Shown: positions 16,909 through 25,783 of the stretch, piece by piece
Numbering within the stretch: the first letter of the stretch is position 1
How the letters are laid out: each line of letters begins with the position of its first letter
Source: Fusobacteriia bacterium 4572_74
GTDB taxonomy: Bacteria; Fusobacteriota; Fusobacteriia; Fusobacteriales; Fusobacteriaceae
Assembly (NCBI GenBank): GCA_002084825.1
Contig: NBMF01000002.1
Location: 1 to 42,514, forward strand
Direction: 5' to 3'
Length of the DNA stretch: 42,514 nucleotides
Translations under genes and position numbers: made by a program
Notes under the pieces: generated by a model
What the model was told of the DNA's origin: nothing
The model's database searches: none
What the model saw: the letters and a program-made list of their open reading frames with translations, nothing else

Positions 16909-18063
16909 ATTAAAAATATAACGATATTAGGAAGCACTGGAAGTATTGGAACTAATGCATTAGAAGTAATTAGAAATAAAAGTTCAGAATTTAATGTGGT
17001 TGCCATGAGTGCTCACTATAACCATAAATTATTGATAGAACAAATAAAGGAGTTTAAACCTACATATGTGTCTATTGGAACAGAGGAGGGATATGAAGAG
17101 GTAGTAAAAAAATATCCTGACTTAGAAGTATACTTAGGGAATAAAGGACTCAAAAAATTAGGTAGTTTAGATCAAGCAGATATAGTTCTTACAGCAGTAA
17201 GTGGTGCAGTGGGGATAGAGGCAACCATAGAAGCTATAAAAAAAGAGAAGAGAATAGCTCTTGCTAACAAAGAAACCATGGTAGCGGCAGGAGACCTGAT
17301 AAATAATATGTTAAAGGAATATAAGGCAGAGATAATACCGGTAGACAGTGAACATTCAGCTATCTATCAATCTCTTTTAGGTGGTAAAAAAAATGAGGTA
17401 AATAAGATAATAATCACAGCAAGTGGTGGGACTTTCAGAGGGAAAACTTTGGAAGAATTGAAGGCTGTGAGGGTAGAAGATGCTTTGAAACATCCAAATT
17501 GGTCTATGGGAAAAAAAATAACTATAGATTCATCTACCCTTTGTAATAAAGGTTTAGAAGTTATAGAGGCACATCAACTTTTCAATGTTTCTTATGATGA
17601 CATAGAGGTATTGGTGCATCCCCAGAGTATAATTCACTCAATGGTGGAGTTTAAGGACATGTCTATAATAGCTCAATTAGGAGTACCTGATATGAAGGTG
17701 CCTATCCAATATGCTTTTACCTATCCAGACAGAGTGTCTAATAGTATTTTAGATAGTTTGGATTTTAAAACAATCTCTAATCTTACTTTTGATGAGGTAG
17801 ATAATGATGTATTTAAAGGTGTAGAGTATGCATATTTTGCAGGAAGAACAGGGAAATCTATGCCAGCAGTTTATAATGCAGCCAATGAGATAGCTGTGGA
17901 TCAATTTATAAATGGAAATATTAAATTTTTAGAAATATATAAAGTTATAAAAAAAACCATGGATAACCATGAGGTACATTCAGTGAATACTTTGGAAGCA
18001 GTTATAAAAGCTGATAGTTGGGCAAGAAAAGAAGCGTTGAGAATAATAAAAACTTATCAATAG
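16909..18063 (+). CDS. dxr: 1-deoxy-D-xylulose 5-phosphate reductoisomerase
   Basis: This is the second enzyme of the MEP pathway, NADPH- and metal-dependent. Motifs: [19 protein letters not shown] (NADPH fold), [14 protein letters not shown], the metal/substrate site [44 protein letters not shown], and [12 protein letters not shown]. The start is unusual. The frame is open to a GTG at 16837, but the conserved protein begins at [13 protein letters not shown] at 16895-16899 is 9 bases from an ATT codon at 16909 and directly against a TTG at 16900. ATT (a rare start, as in infC) is therefore the best-spaced start, giving about 384 residues; TTG at 16900 is the alternative. Confidence 0.93.
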   Translation: MKNITILGSTGSIGTNALEVIRNKSSEFNVVAMSAHYNHKLLIEQIKEFKPTYVSIGTEEGYEEVVKKYPDLEVYLGNKGLKKLGSLDQADIVLTAVSGAVGIEATIEAIKKEKRIALANKETMVAAGDLINNMLKEYKAEIIPVDSEHSAIYQSLLGGKKNEVNKIIITASGGTFRGKTLEELKAVRVEDALKHPNWSMGKKITIDSSTLCNKGLEVIEAHQLFNVSYDDIEVLVHPQSIIHSMVEFKDMSIIAQLGVPDMKVPIQYAFTYPDRVSNSILDSLDFKTISNLTFDEVDNDVFKGVEYAYFAGRTGKSMPAVYNAANEIAVDQFINGNIKFLEIYKVIKKTMDNHEVHSVNTLEAVIKADSWARKEALRIIKTYQ

Positions 18064-18124
18064 GAAGTTAGAAATTATAATCAAGACACCTATACGGTGA
18101 GAATATTAACTTGAGCAAATTAAG

Positions 18125-18226
18125 ATGTATAAATTATGTGGGGAAATAGTTGAAAAAGTAAATCTGGAACTACAACTTTCAGGGCACACCCGTGGAGGTC
18201 AGTTGTTCTCCATTCTGAAAAAATAG
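18125..18226 (+). pseudogene. Metallophosphoesterase C-terminal remnant
   Basis: A 33-residue frame between dxr and tmk reads ...KVNLELQLSGHTRGGQLFSILKK. This matches the metal-binding block of YkuE-type calcineurin-like phosphoesterases (D-L-LSGHTHGGQ-), with the second His of GHTH changed to Arg. The rest of the about 270-residue enzyme is missing. No ribosome site precedes the ATG. Confidence 0.6.
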
Positions 18227-18248
18227 ATTGATTATAGGAGAGTAAAAA

Positions 18249-18920
18249 ATGGGAAAATTAATAGTAATAGAAGGGACTGATTCTAGTGGAAAGCAGACTC
18301 AAGCAGAATTATTGTATGAAAAATATAAAAAAACGGGAAAGAAGGTTATGAAAGTTACTTTTCCAAATTATGAAAGCCCATCATCAGCACCGGTGAAGAT
18401 GTATTTGAATGGCGAGTTTGGGAAAAATGTAGGAGAGGTCAATACCTATGCTGTATCTACTATGTTTGCAGTGGATAGATATGCATCTTTTAAAACTATT
18501 TGGGAGGAATTTTATAACGACGGAGGAATAATAATATCAGACAGATATACAACTTCTAATATGGTTCATCAGGCATCAAAGATGGATGATAAAGAAGAGA
18601 AAGATAGATATTTAAAGTGGTTGACCGATTTGGAATATGAAAAAATGGGAATACCAAAACCGGATATGGTAGTATTTTTAAATATGCCTACCCAAATGGC
18701 ATATAAATTAATGGAAAAAAGAAAAAATAAGATTACAGGGGAAGACAAGAAAGATATCCATGAAAAAGATCGTGAATATATGCAAAAATCTCATGATAAT
18801 GCTTGTTATATAGCAAATAAATATTCATGGAAAGAAATAATGTGCATAAAAGATGGAGAATTAAAGACAATAGACGAGATTGGGAATGAAGTTTTGAGAG
18901 TTTGTGAGGAGTTGCTTTAG
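18249..18920 (+). CDS. tmk: Thymidylate kinase
   Basis: Phosphorylates dTMP to dTDP. The P-loop is LIVIEGTDSSGKQTQAELL (residues 4-22) and the substrate motif is IIISDRYTTSNMVHQASKM, with the DR[YH] signature. The lid region (EKRKNKITGEDKKDIHEKD) follows PDMVVFLNMPTQMAY. The 223 residues are slightly longer than E. coli Tmk. The SSGKQTQ P-loop form belongs to a subgroup seen in clostridia-like relatives. Start follows TAGGAGAG. The stop codon abuts the rseP ATG with no gap. Confidence 0.93.
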   Translation: MGKLIVIEGTDSSGKQTQAELLYEKYKKTGKKVMKVTFPNYESPSSAPVKMYLNGEFGKNVGEVNTYAVSTMFAVDRYASFKTIWEEFYNDGGIIISDRYTTSNMVHQASKMDDKEEKDRYLKWLTDLEYEKMGIPKPDMVVFLNMPTQMAYKLMEKRKNKITGEDKKDIHEKDREYMQKSHDNACYIANKYSWKEIMCIKDGELKTIDEIGNEVLRVCEELL

Positions 18921-19940
18921 ATGAATATAATAATAACGATAGTTATACTTGGAATTATAATAATGGTTCATGAATTGGGACATTTTTTGACAGCCAAATA
19001 TTTTAAGATGCCGGTGGAGGAGTTTTCTCTGGGGATGGGACCTGTTTTATTCTCTCATGAAGGACTACATACAAGATATTGCTTGAGAGCTATACCTGTG
19101 GGTGGTTTTGTAAATATCAAAGGAATGGAGGTAGAATCTGTAGTAAAAGATGGTTTTAATACTAAAAGTCCATTTCAAAGATTTGTAGTATTAATTGCAG
19201 GTGTAATGATGAATTTTATATTGGCTTATATTATAGTCTTTGGGAGTTTACTTTATAGTGGAAAAGCAATTCAAAATGAAAAACCTGTAATTGGAAAGAT
19301 GGTAGAAACTGCTAAATCTTTTGGGACTCTAAAGACAGGAGATGAGATTTTGGAGATTGATGGAAATAGGATAGACAGGTGGGAAGATATAAGCCGTGTA
19401 AACGGTGAGATAGATAGCAATAGTATGAAATTTCTTATAAAAAGAGACGGGGGGATTATAAAAAAAGAAGTTGAACTTACCTTTGATGAGCAAAGGAATG
19501 ATTATTATATCGGGATATTGCCAGAATATAGTATCGAAAAATATGGATTTATAGATGCCATATTTGAATCTGGTATTGCTTACAAAAATTTATTTACAAT
19601 GATTTTAACAGGTTTTAAACAGCTAGTCACAGGGCAGGTAAGTGCTAAGGAAATATCAGGGCCTGTAGGGATAGTTAAGATTATAGGAGATGCCAGTCAA
19701 GGGGGGGTGGGAATCTTATTTTGGTTGACAGCATTACTCTCTATAAATATAGGATTTTTTAATCTGCTTCCATTTCCTGCTTTAGATGGTGGAAGGATAA
19801 TATTTATTCTTTTGGAAGTGATAGGGATAAAGGTAAATAAAAGGTTTGAAGAAAAATTTCATATGGTAGGAATGATTATATTATTTGGTCTTATTATATT
19901 GATAACTTTTAATGACGTATTGAAAATATTTAATAAATAA
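18921..19940 (+). CDS. rseP: Site-2 intramembrane zinc metalloprotease (RseP family)
   Basis: M50 membrane protease that cuts membrane-spanning anti-sigma factors or signal-peptide remnants within the bilayer. The zinc motif HELGH lies in the first span (IIIMVHELGHFLTAKYF), a single PDZ domain lies near residues 120-180 (IGKMVETAKSFGTLKTGDEILEIDG), and the third zinc ligand is in FNLLPFPALDGGRI. The 339 residues and single PDZ domain match RasP/MmpA-like compact members rather than two-PDZ E. coli RseP. It is translationally coupled to tmk and followed by a terminator. Confidence 0.93.
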   Translation: MNIIITIVILGIIIMVHELGHFLTAKYFKMPVEEFSLGMGPVLFSHEGLHTRYCLRAIPVGGFVNIKGMEVESVVKDGFNTKSPFQRFVVLIAGVMMNFILAYIIVFGSLLYSGKAIQNEKPVIGKMVETAKSFGTLKTGDEILEIDGNRIDRWEDISRVNGEIDSNSMKFLIKRDGGIIKKEVELTFDEQRNDYYIGILPEYSIEKYGFIDAIFESGIAYKNLFTMILTGFKQLVTGQVSAKEISGPVGIVKIIGDASQGGVGILFWLTALLSINIGFFNLLPFPALDGGRIIFILLEVIGIKVNKRFEEKFHMVGMIILFGLIILITFNDVLKIFNK

Positions 19941-19956
19941 AAATAAATTAAAAAAA

Positions 19957-19987
19957 GAAGGTGAAATTAATAATTTCATCTTCTTTT
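19957..19987. terminator. Bidirectional terminator between rseP and tRNA-Arg
   Basis: GAAG-g-TGAAATT pairs with AATTTCA-t-CTTC, with a T-rich side on the plus strand and an A-rich side before it. It can serve both rseP and the convergent tRNA gene. Confidence 0.8.
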
Positions 19988-20001
19988 GGTTTTAAAAAAA
20001 A

Positions 20002-20078
20002 TGGTGACCCTGACGCGATTCGAACGCATGGCCTACTCCTTAGGAGGGAGCCGCTCTATCCATCTGAGCTACAGAGTC
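20002..20078 (-). tRNA. tRNA-Arg (anticodon CCU)
   Basis: On the minus strand the cloverleaf is complete: acceptor GACTCTG/CAGGGTC, D-stem GCTC/GAGC, anticodon stem GCTCC/GGAGT with loop CTCCTAA (anticodon CCT), and T-arm ATGCG-TTCGAAT-CGCGT. CCA is genome-encoded (20004-20002). It reads AGG codons. A TATAAT-like box lies just upstream on the minus strand near 20090. Confidence 0.95.
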
Positions 20079-20403
20079 ATCTTATAGATTATATAATATT
20101 TTTCCAAAAAAAGAAAGATAGTTTTTATTTTTTTTAATTATTAGAGAAAAAAAAGATAATTTTCTAGATGGAACTTTTAATTATTTTCTAAGGAAAATGT
20201 ATTTATAAATAATTTAATATATTATAAAATGTACTTAAAAAGTAGTACTTTTGCGTTTTTATTTTTTAAAAAAACAAAAAAACTTTGAATTTTTAGAAAA
20301 GCATGCTAAAATACAATGAAAACGAAACAACTTTTTCATTTTGTGTACAGTTTTTTTGGAAATGAAGAAGGGATTAAAAAATTAGAAACAGGAGGAGATT
20401 CAA
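20079..20403. other. AT-rich intergenic region with divergent promoters
   Basis: No gene is seen. The left end should hold the tRNA promoter (minus strand). For the DUF819 gene, TTGAAT at 20285-20290 and TAAAAT at 20307-20312 (16-base spacing) form a plausible promoter, and CAGGAGGAG just before 20404 is the ribosome site. A short palindrome (AAGTAGTACTT) lies near 20240-20251. Confidence 0.5.
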
Positions 20404-21621
20404 ATGATAACAAGTATATTTAGTTATTTTTCGTTATTGATATTATTTATAACGGCAGTATTGTATTGTGAGAAAACATTAAAGTTAAAATTATTCAAGG
20501 TTATACCAGGATTAACATTTATTTACTTTGGTGGAATGATAGGTGCAACAATGCACATTTGGGAATTAACACCGCAATTATCAAGCTTTATCGGTCAATT
20601 AAAATATTTTTTATTGCCAATGATGTTATTTTTATTACTATTAAAAAATGATATTAGAGATGTATTTAAATTAGGACCAAAGTTAATGGGTTCATTTTTG
20701 GCAGTAACAGCTAGTATCATAATTGGATTTATAATTGTATTTATTTCATTAAAATCAAGATTCGATGCAGATGCATGGCAAACATTCTCAATTTTATCTT
20801 CTTCATGGGTTGGTGGATCAACAAACATGGCCGCTGCTCAAGCAGGATTAGGAGTAAAAGATGGTTCACAAGCACTGACATATGCATTCTTAATGGATAA
20901 TATCTGTGCATCGTTCTGGCTAGTATTACTTATCAGTTTAGCTCCAATGAGAGAACAGTTCAATAAATTCTCTGGTGCAAATAGTGATGAAGTAGATAAA
21001 ATAATAAGTCATATCCATACAACAGCAGCTAAAAATCAAGATAAGAGAGATTATGAATTTATGGATTTTATGTTAACATTGGGATTAGGTCTTGGAGTAG
21101 CAGGAATTGTATTAGTTCTTGGAAAACAAGTAGTTAACCCAGGTGGATTAACTAGTGCTAATTTCTTATTCGGTCTTAGAGGGTTCTTTAGTGGATCTGG
21201 ATGGGTAGTAATCTTAGCTACAATATTTGGTATATTAGGAAGTATGACTCCATTAAAGAAAATCAAGGGAACAGACCATGTAGGTGGGGTACTTTTATAC
21301 GTAGTAGTTGGATTAATTGCAACAGCAACAGATTTTTCTACAATTGATATGGGTCAAGCAGCTATCTATATTGTAGCAGGAGTATTAGTATTGTTATTCC
21401 ATTTAGTGGTATTATTGATCTTAGCGAAGATATTCAAGTTAGATCTTTATATCTGTGGTATAGCTTCTCAAGCTAACATAGGTGGATCTGTATCAGCTCC
21501 AATATTAGCAGGGACATATGATGAAGCATTAATTCCGGCAGGTCTTATGATGGGAATATTCGGTTCAGCAATAGGAACGGTAACGGCTCTTATGTTAGCT
21601 AAGCTATTAATGACATTATAG
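20404..21621 (+). CDS. DUF819 family membrane protein
   Basis: The 405 residues have about eleven to twelve hydrophobic spans. The segments SSSWVGGSTNMAAAQAGLG (near residue 137) and ASQANIGGSVSAPILAGTYDEALIPAGLMMGIFGSAIGT (near 360) are hallmarks of DUF819 (YjcL-like) proteins, whose substrate is not established. The paired Gly/Asn-rich loops suggest a secondary transporter with re-entrant loops. It stands alone between its own promoter and a bidirectional terminator. Codon use and promoter suggest good expression. Confidence 0.85.
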   Translation: MITSIFSYFSLLILFITAVLYCEKTLKLKLFKVIPGLTFIYFGGMIGATMHIWELTPQLSSFIGQLKYFLLPMMLFLLLLKNDIRDVFKLGPKLMGSFLAVTASIIIGFIIVFISLKSRFDADAWQTFSILSSSWVGGSTNMAAAQAGLGVKDGSQALTYAFLMDNICASFWLVLLISLAPMREQFNKFSGANSDEVDKIISHIHTTAAKNQDKRDYEFMDFMLTLGLGLGVAGIVLVLGKQVVNPGGLTSANFLFGLRGFFSGSGWVVILATIFGILGSMTPLKKIKGTDHVGGVLLYVVVGLIATATDFSTIDMGQAAIYIVAGVLVLLFHLVVLLILAKIFKLDLYICGIASQANIGGSVSAPILAGTYDEALIPAGLMMGIFGSAIGTVTALMLAKLLMTL

Positions 21622-21632
21622 ATTTAAATAAT

Positions 21633-21687
21633 AAAAAAGAGGTGGCTCAAGTAGAAAATTTACTGATGAGTCGCCCTCTTTTTTTAT
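21633..21687. terminator. Bidirectional terminator between DUF819 gene and speB
   Basis: AAAAAAGAGG-t-GGC pairs with GCC-CTCTTTTTTT, with an inner stem AGTA/TTACT. A-run and T-run on the two sides suit convergent genes. Confidence 0.85.
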
Positions 21688-21692
21688 ACTTT

Positions 21693-22541
21693 TTATACCA
21701 TGGTTAAGATTACTTCTCGTAAAACTTTACAAGCTGTTGCTGTAGAAGTACCACTGGTATCGTAGTTAGGAGAAAGTTCTACTATATCTCCTCCTACAAC
21801 ATTTAAGTTTTCAAATTCTTTTATCCCTTTTACAATCTCATTGAATGTAAGTCCTCCCGGTTCTGGTGTTCCAGTTCCTGAAAAGATAGAGGGATCTAAA
21901 ATATCCAAATCAATAGTAATATACACAGGGACATTTTTTAGTTTATCTATAATTTCACTTAATGTATTCATAGAATATTTTTCCATATAGGTATGATTTT
22001 TAGCCCATAAAAATTCTTCCTTAGTCCCAGATCGAATACCAAATTGATAGATTTTTCTATCTCCTAAAAAGTCCCAGCAACGTCTAATCACTGAAGCATG
22101 AGAAAATTTTTCTCCCATATAATCATCTCTCAAATCTGCATGTGCATCTAAATGTATGACATGAAGATCAGGATATTTTTCATAGACAGCTTTTATTGTA
22201 CCATAGGAAATTAGATGTTCCCCTCCTACCATAAATGGAACTTTCTCATCTTTCAATATTTTTTTTGTATATTTATATATACAATCTAAAGTACTCTTTG
22301 GATTTCCGAATGAAAACTCTAAGTCTCCTCCATCAAAAATTTTATAATCTTCTAAATCTTTTTCTAAGTAAGGGCTATAAGTTTCTAATCCGTAAGATTC
22401 CCTCCTCATTACTTCTGGAGCAAATCTGGTACCCGGTCGAAAAGATGTGGTTCCATCAAAAGGAGCACCAAATACTACTATTTCGGATTCGTCATACTCA
22501 TTATCAAATCCAATAAAAGTAGAAATGTTTTTATTTCTCAA
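21693..22541 (-). CDS. speB: Agmatinase
   Basis: Ureohydrolase of 282 residues converting agmatine to putrescine and urea with a binuclear manganese centre. Metal motifs are present: GGEHLISYG (His), HLDAHADLRDDY (DxHxD), and TIDLDILDPS (DxD), followed by GGDIVELSPNYD. It is the last gene of the speA-D-E-B operon and overlaps speE by 11 bases. Its presence indicates that the upstream decarboxylase acts on arginine. Confidence 0.93.
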   Translation of the reverse strand: MRNKNISTFIGFDNEYDESEIVVFGAPFDGTTSFRPGTRFAPEVMRRESYGLETYSPYLEKDLEDYKIFDGGDLEFSFGNPKSTLDCIYKYTKKILKDEKVPFMVGGEHLISYGTIKAVYEKYPDLHVIHLDAHADLRDDYMGEKFSHASVIRRCWDFLGDRKIYQFGIRSGTKEEFLWAKNHTYMEKYSMNTLSEIIDKLKNVPVYITIDLDILDPSIFSGTGTPEPGGLTFNEIVKGIKEFENLNVVGGDIVELSPNYDTSGTSTATACKVLREVILTMV

Positions 22542-23388
22542 TCTCTAACATCTCCTTAACATAATTTGGCAGAGCAAAACATCCTCTGTGTAATTCTGAG
22601 TTATAATATTTAGTTTTTATATTTAATTTTTCCCATTCTTCTGGGTTATGATCTTTTATAGGGTCAAATTTTTTAGACGCAAATCCAAACAACCAATGTC
22701 CTGAGGGGTAAGTAGGCTGATGAAATTGATATACTCTTGCTATTGGAAAAGTATCTAATATTTTTTTATGAGCTTTTTGCATTTCTTTCGAAAATTTTTC
22801 AAAATATGGAGATTCATGTTGATTTATTAAGATTCCTTCTTCTCCTAATACTCTGAAGCAATTATTATAAAATTTTGTTGTAAATAATCCCTCTCCTACA
22901 GATATCGGGTCAGTAGAATCCACTAAAATTAGGTCATATTTCCCTTTCTCTGATTTTTCTACAAATTTTAATCCATCTTCAAAATACATAGTTACCCTGG
23001 GATCATTTAATTTGTCAGCTGTAACTGGTAAAAATTGTTGAGATAATCTTACTACCCTTTCGTCTATTTCTACCATATCTATCTTTTCTATATTTTTATA
23101 TCTAGTAAGTTCCCTTACAGTCCCACCGTCACCAGCTCCAATAACCAATACTTTTTTTATCTTTGGATTAGTTGCCATGGCTACATGGGTAATCATATCG
23201 TGATAGATAAATTCATCTTTTTCTGTAACCATCATAAGTCCGTCCAATGTAAAAAAATTACCGTATTCTTCCGACTCAAAAAAATCTATTTTTTGAAATC
23301 TACTCATCTCACTGTGAAGATGTTTTTTTACCTTAATTGAAAATTTTGTGTTTTCAGTCCAGTTTTCTGTATACCATAAATCTAACAT
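22531..23388 (-). CDS. speE: Spermidine synthase
   Basis: Aminopropyltransferase moving the aminopropyl group of decarboxylated SAM to putrescine. Motifs: LDGLMMVTEKDEFIYHDMITH, VLVIGAGDGGTVREL (dcSAM binding), MVEIDERVV, the catalytic region LILVDSTDP, and YPSGHWLFGFASKKFDP. An in-frame TTG at 23400 exists, but the ATG at 23388 sits behind TTGGAGG and begins at MLDLWYTENW, giving 285 residues. Nineteen bases separate it from speD. Confidence 0.95.
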   Translation of the reverse strand: MLDLWYTENWTENTKFSIKVKKHLHSEMSRFQKIDFFESEEYGNFFTLDGLMMVTEKDEFIYHDMITHVAMATNPKIKKVLVIGAGDGGTVRELTRYKNIEKIDMVEIDERVVRLSQQFLPVTADKLNDPRVTMYFEDGLKFVEKSEKGKYDLILVDSTDPISVGEGLFTTKFYNNCFRVLGEEGILINQHESPYFEKFSKEMQKAHKKILDTFPIARVYQFHQPTYPSGHWLFGFASKKFDPIKDHNPEEWEKLNIKTKYYNSELHRGCFALPNYVKEMLEIEK

Positions 23389-23407
23389 GATTTCCTCCAA
23401 TTTTCTT

Positions 23408-23842
23408 TTAATAATTAATTGTTTCTTGATTTTCTTCTGGCTTAAAAGTTATTTTTCCTAGTTGTTCAGGATGAAATTTTCTTATTTTTTCGACCATTCC
23501 TCTAGGTATTTCTATAGATTCACTTCTGTTTGCTTCAAATACATCCTCTAAAAAATCAAAAGCTATCCATGGATTTATTTTATCTCCACATGTAAATACA
23601 TCTACAGCAGCATACCCATATTCTGGCCAAGTATGGATAGCCAAGTGAGATTCAGAGATAATAACAGCTCCAGATACTCCATATGGGTTAAAGTGATGGA
23701 ACACTGAATTTACTATAGTGGCATTGGCTATTTTTGCTGCCTTATTCATATGTTTTTCAATAATTTCTGGGCTTGCTAATATTTCCTCGTTACAGTTATA
23801 AAATTCTATCAAAATATGTCTTCCTAAAGTTTCTAATTTCAT
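23408..23842 (-). CDS. speD: S-adenosylmethionine decarboxylase proenzyme
   Basis: Pyruvoyl enzyme that decarboxylates SAM to provide aminopropyl groups. The self-cleavage site is the Ser of ISESHLAIHTWPE (near residue 64), and FTCGDKINPWIAF carries the conserved Cys. The 144 residues match the short prokaryotic class 1B enzymes. The ATG overlaps the speA stop by 4 bases (ATGA), showing tight coupling. Confidence 0.95.
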   Translation of the reverse strand: MKLETLGRHILIEFYNCNEEILASPEIIEKHMNKAAKIANATIVNSVFHHFNPYGVSGAVIISESHLAIHTWPEYGYAAVDVFTCGDKINPWIAFDFLEDVFEANRSESIEIPRGMVEKIRKFHPEQLGKITFKPEENQETINY

Positions 23843-25281
23843 CTATATTCTCCTTTTAAAATACTTATATTATTTAATGTTTTATCGTTCATTCCCGTTA
23901 TGACAGCCTTTTGTTCCTTTAAAAAATATATATGGTCTATCAAATCTTTTGTAATTCTCTCTCCTTGAATCAAGAGTGGAATTCCTGGAGGATACACCAT
24001 AATAGATTCTCCACTTACCCTTCCAATAGCTGCCAATAATGGTATACTCTCGGTCTCTGAATAAAAAGCATCCCTAGGAGATACTATTAATTCTGGGCTT
24101 TCAAGTTCATTAAAATCTATTGTTTGATTATCCCCTTTATAATCATATGCCATCTCTTTGAGGGCATCTATGAGTTTTTGATAATCTTCCCAAATGTCTC
24201 CTATGCTGGCTATTCCAAGTATATTATGGGTATCAGCTAATTCCATCTGGATATTATATTTTTCTCTCAGGATATCATAACCTTCAAAACCAGTAAGCCC
24301 AAGACCGTTGAGATTGATTCCTATCTTGGTCTTGTCAAAATCATAGAGTTTATCCGATAATATTGATTTAAAACATTTTATCCCTGGGATAGAATTTAAT
24401 TCCTCTCTAAATTTAGATATCATATCTAAAAGATCAGTAAAAATTTTCTCCCCTTCTGTAACCAAAGTTTTTCTAGCTACATCTAGACTTGTCATCAAAA
24501 GGTAGGAAGCACTTGTAGTCTGGGTTAAATTTAACATCATTTTGACTCTCTGCGGATCTATCATACCAGTATTTAAGAGAAGTACCGAACTTTGAGTTAG
24601 AGATCCACCTGTTTTATGGATACTAATTGCAGACATGTCGGCTCCTAAAGCCGTGGCATTTTCTGGAAAACTATCATGAAATGGAAAGTGTGCTCCATGA
24701 GCCTCATCTACCAAGACGATTATTTCATTTTTATGGCAAAATTTTATAATTTCCTTTAGATCAGATACAGCTCCATAATATGTAGGGTTAATTATAAACA
24801 CTGCCTTAATATCCGAATCTTTTTTTACTGCTTCTTTTATTTTTTCTATACTTACTCCTAGACTTATTCCTAAAATTTCATCTACTTCAGGCTCTATATA
24901 GACTGGAGTAGCTCCACTTAAAATAAGAGCATTGATAGCACTTTTATGAACATTTCTAGGGAGGATTATTTTATCCCCAGGATTGCAAGCACTCATAACC
25001 ATGGTTTGTATCCCAGAAGTGGTTCCGTTAACAAGAAAAAAAGCTTCATCTGCACTATAAGCATGAGCCATTAATTGATGTGCTTCCCTTATTACCCCAG
25101 TAGGGTTATTTAATATATCCAGTTCCTTCATGGAATTGGTATCTAATTCTATTATTTTATGACCTATATAATCCGAAAATTCATTTTGAAACCTTTTTTT
25201 ATGTCCCGGAACATCAAAAGATACTATCTCTGTTTTATGATAGTTTTTTAATGCGTCGAAGAGTGGTGTTTGTTTTTGCAT
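23839..25281 (-). CDS. speA: Arginine decarboxylase (Orn/Lys/Arg decarboxylase family, PLP)
   Basis: Fold-type I PLP decarboxylase of 480 residues, like Bacillus SpeA/YaaO. The N-terminal VSFDVPGHKKR is the substrate-binding PGHK motif. PLP contacts are in LVNGTTSGIQTM, and VDEAHGAHFPFH precedes the Schiff-base Lys in SIHKTGGSLTQ. Lysine and ornithine decarboxylases share this fold; arginine is inferred from speB downstream. An upstream in-frame TTG at 25299 exists, but the ATG at 25281 follows CAGGAGGGA. A palindrome lies directly upstream of the ribosome site. Confidence 0.92.
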   Translation of the reverse strand: MQKQTPLFDALKNYHKTEIVSFDVPGHKKRFQNEFSDYIGHKIIELDTNSMKELDILNNPTGVIREAHQLMAHAYSADEAFFLVNGTTSGIQTMVMSACNPGDKIILPRNVHKSAINALILSGATPVYIEPEVDEILGISLGVSIEKIKEAVKKDSDIKAVFIINPTYYGAVSDLKEIIKFCHKNEIIVLVDEAHGAHFPFHDSFPENATALGADMSAISIHKTGGSLTQSSVLLLNTGMIDPQRVKMMLNLTQTTSASYLLMTSLDVARKTLVTEGEKIFTDLLDMISKFREELNSIPGIKCFKSILSDKLYDFDKTKIGINLNGLGLTGFEGYDILREKYNIQMELADTHNILGIASIGDIWEDYQKLIDALKEMAYDYKGDNQTIDFNELESPELIVSPRDAFYSETESIPLLAAIGRVSGESIMVYPPGIPLLIQGERITKDLIDHIYFLKEQKAVITGMNDKTLNNISILKGEYR

Positions 25282-25297
25282 GATCCCTCCTGTATTC

Positions 25298-25320
25298 AAA
25301 GTTTACCAATACTAAACTTT
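25298..25320. promoter_or_regulatory. Palindromic operator candidate at speA
   Basis: Perfect 8-base arms (AAAGTTTA at 25298-25305, TAAACTTT at 25313-25320) flank 7 bases. The site lies just upstream of the speA ribosome site. Its TAGTA/TAAAC half-sites recur at 25452-25466 and 25742-25754. It is a plausible target of the divergent XRE-cupin regulator. Confidence 0.5.
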
Positions 25321-25329
25321 TTTTTAAAA

Positions 25330-25368
25330 AAATATTGATCTTTCAAAGTTTTGAAAGAACAATATTTT
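25330..25368 (-). terminator. Attenuator-like hairpin in the spe leader
   Basis: AATATTG (25331-25337) pairs with CAATATT (25360-25366) and CTTTCAAA (25340-25347) pairs with TTTGAAAG (25350-25357), making a long hairpin. On the minus strand it is followed by a run of seven Ts, about 50 bases before speA. T-rich sequence also follows on the plus strand, so it could insulate both directions. Confidence 0.6.
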
Positions 25369-25388
25369 TTATTCATTTTTTTCTCATA

Positions 25389-25490
25389 AATTATAACTTT
25401 TAAACTTTATTTTTTCAAATTATTTTGTTTTATATAACTTGTTTTAAAAAATAGTATTACTAAACTTTCATTATTATATTATATAAAAAA
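25389..25490. repeat. Direct duplication, copy A (spe intergenic region)
   Basis: Shares with copy B the ordered blocks ATTATAACTTTTA, AACTTTAT, GTTTTATATAA, GTTT(A/T)AAAAA, AGTATTACTAAAC and TATATTATA(T)AAAAAA. It contains the near-palindrome TAGTATTACTA at 25452-25462. The region is otherwise gene-free. It probably holds the speA promoter and operators. Confidence 0.6.
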
Positions 25491-25659
25491 AAAAAAACTT
25501 TGTCAATTTTTTTTGATTTTGTTTGTTGAGTTAAAACTTCGTTTTTAAACTTTATTTTGAGGGACTAATACCTCCTCTAAAAACTCTCATTGTTAAAGTT
25601 TAAGACACTCTCTTTCCTACCTTCATCTTTATAGACATCTCTTCATTAAAATAATAATC

Positions 25660-25783
25660 AATTATAACTTTTATTCTTGTTTCATTTTTTAAATTAGTAA
25701 TTACTGCAACTTTATGTTTTATATAATATGTTTATAAAAACAGTATTACTAAACCTCTAGAATTATATATTATAAAAAAACTA
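25660..25783. repeat. Direct duplication, copy B (spe intergenic region)
   Basis: Diverged second copy of the 25389-25490 block. It contains AGTATTACTAAAC at 25742-25754 and, in a part not shared with copy A, the perfect palindrome AGTAATTACT at 25696-25705. It lies upstream of the XRE-cupin gene, so each copy may serve one of the two divergent genes. The sequence between the copies (about 25491-25659) shows nothing coding; TTTTTAAACTTTATTTT near 25543 echoes copy A. Confidence 0.6.

Noticed and set aside
25389-25783. Two spaced similar blocks considered as a CRISPR array
   Set aside because: Only two diverged copies of about 100 bp, very AT-rich, with no regular spacers and no cas genes.
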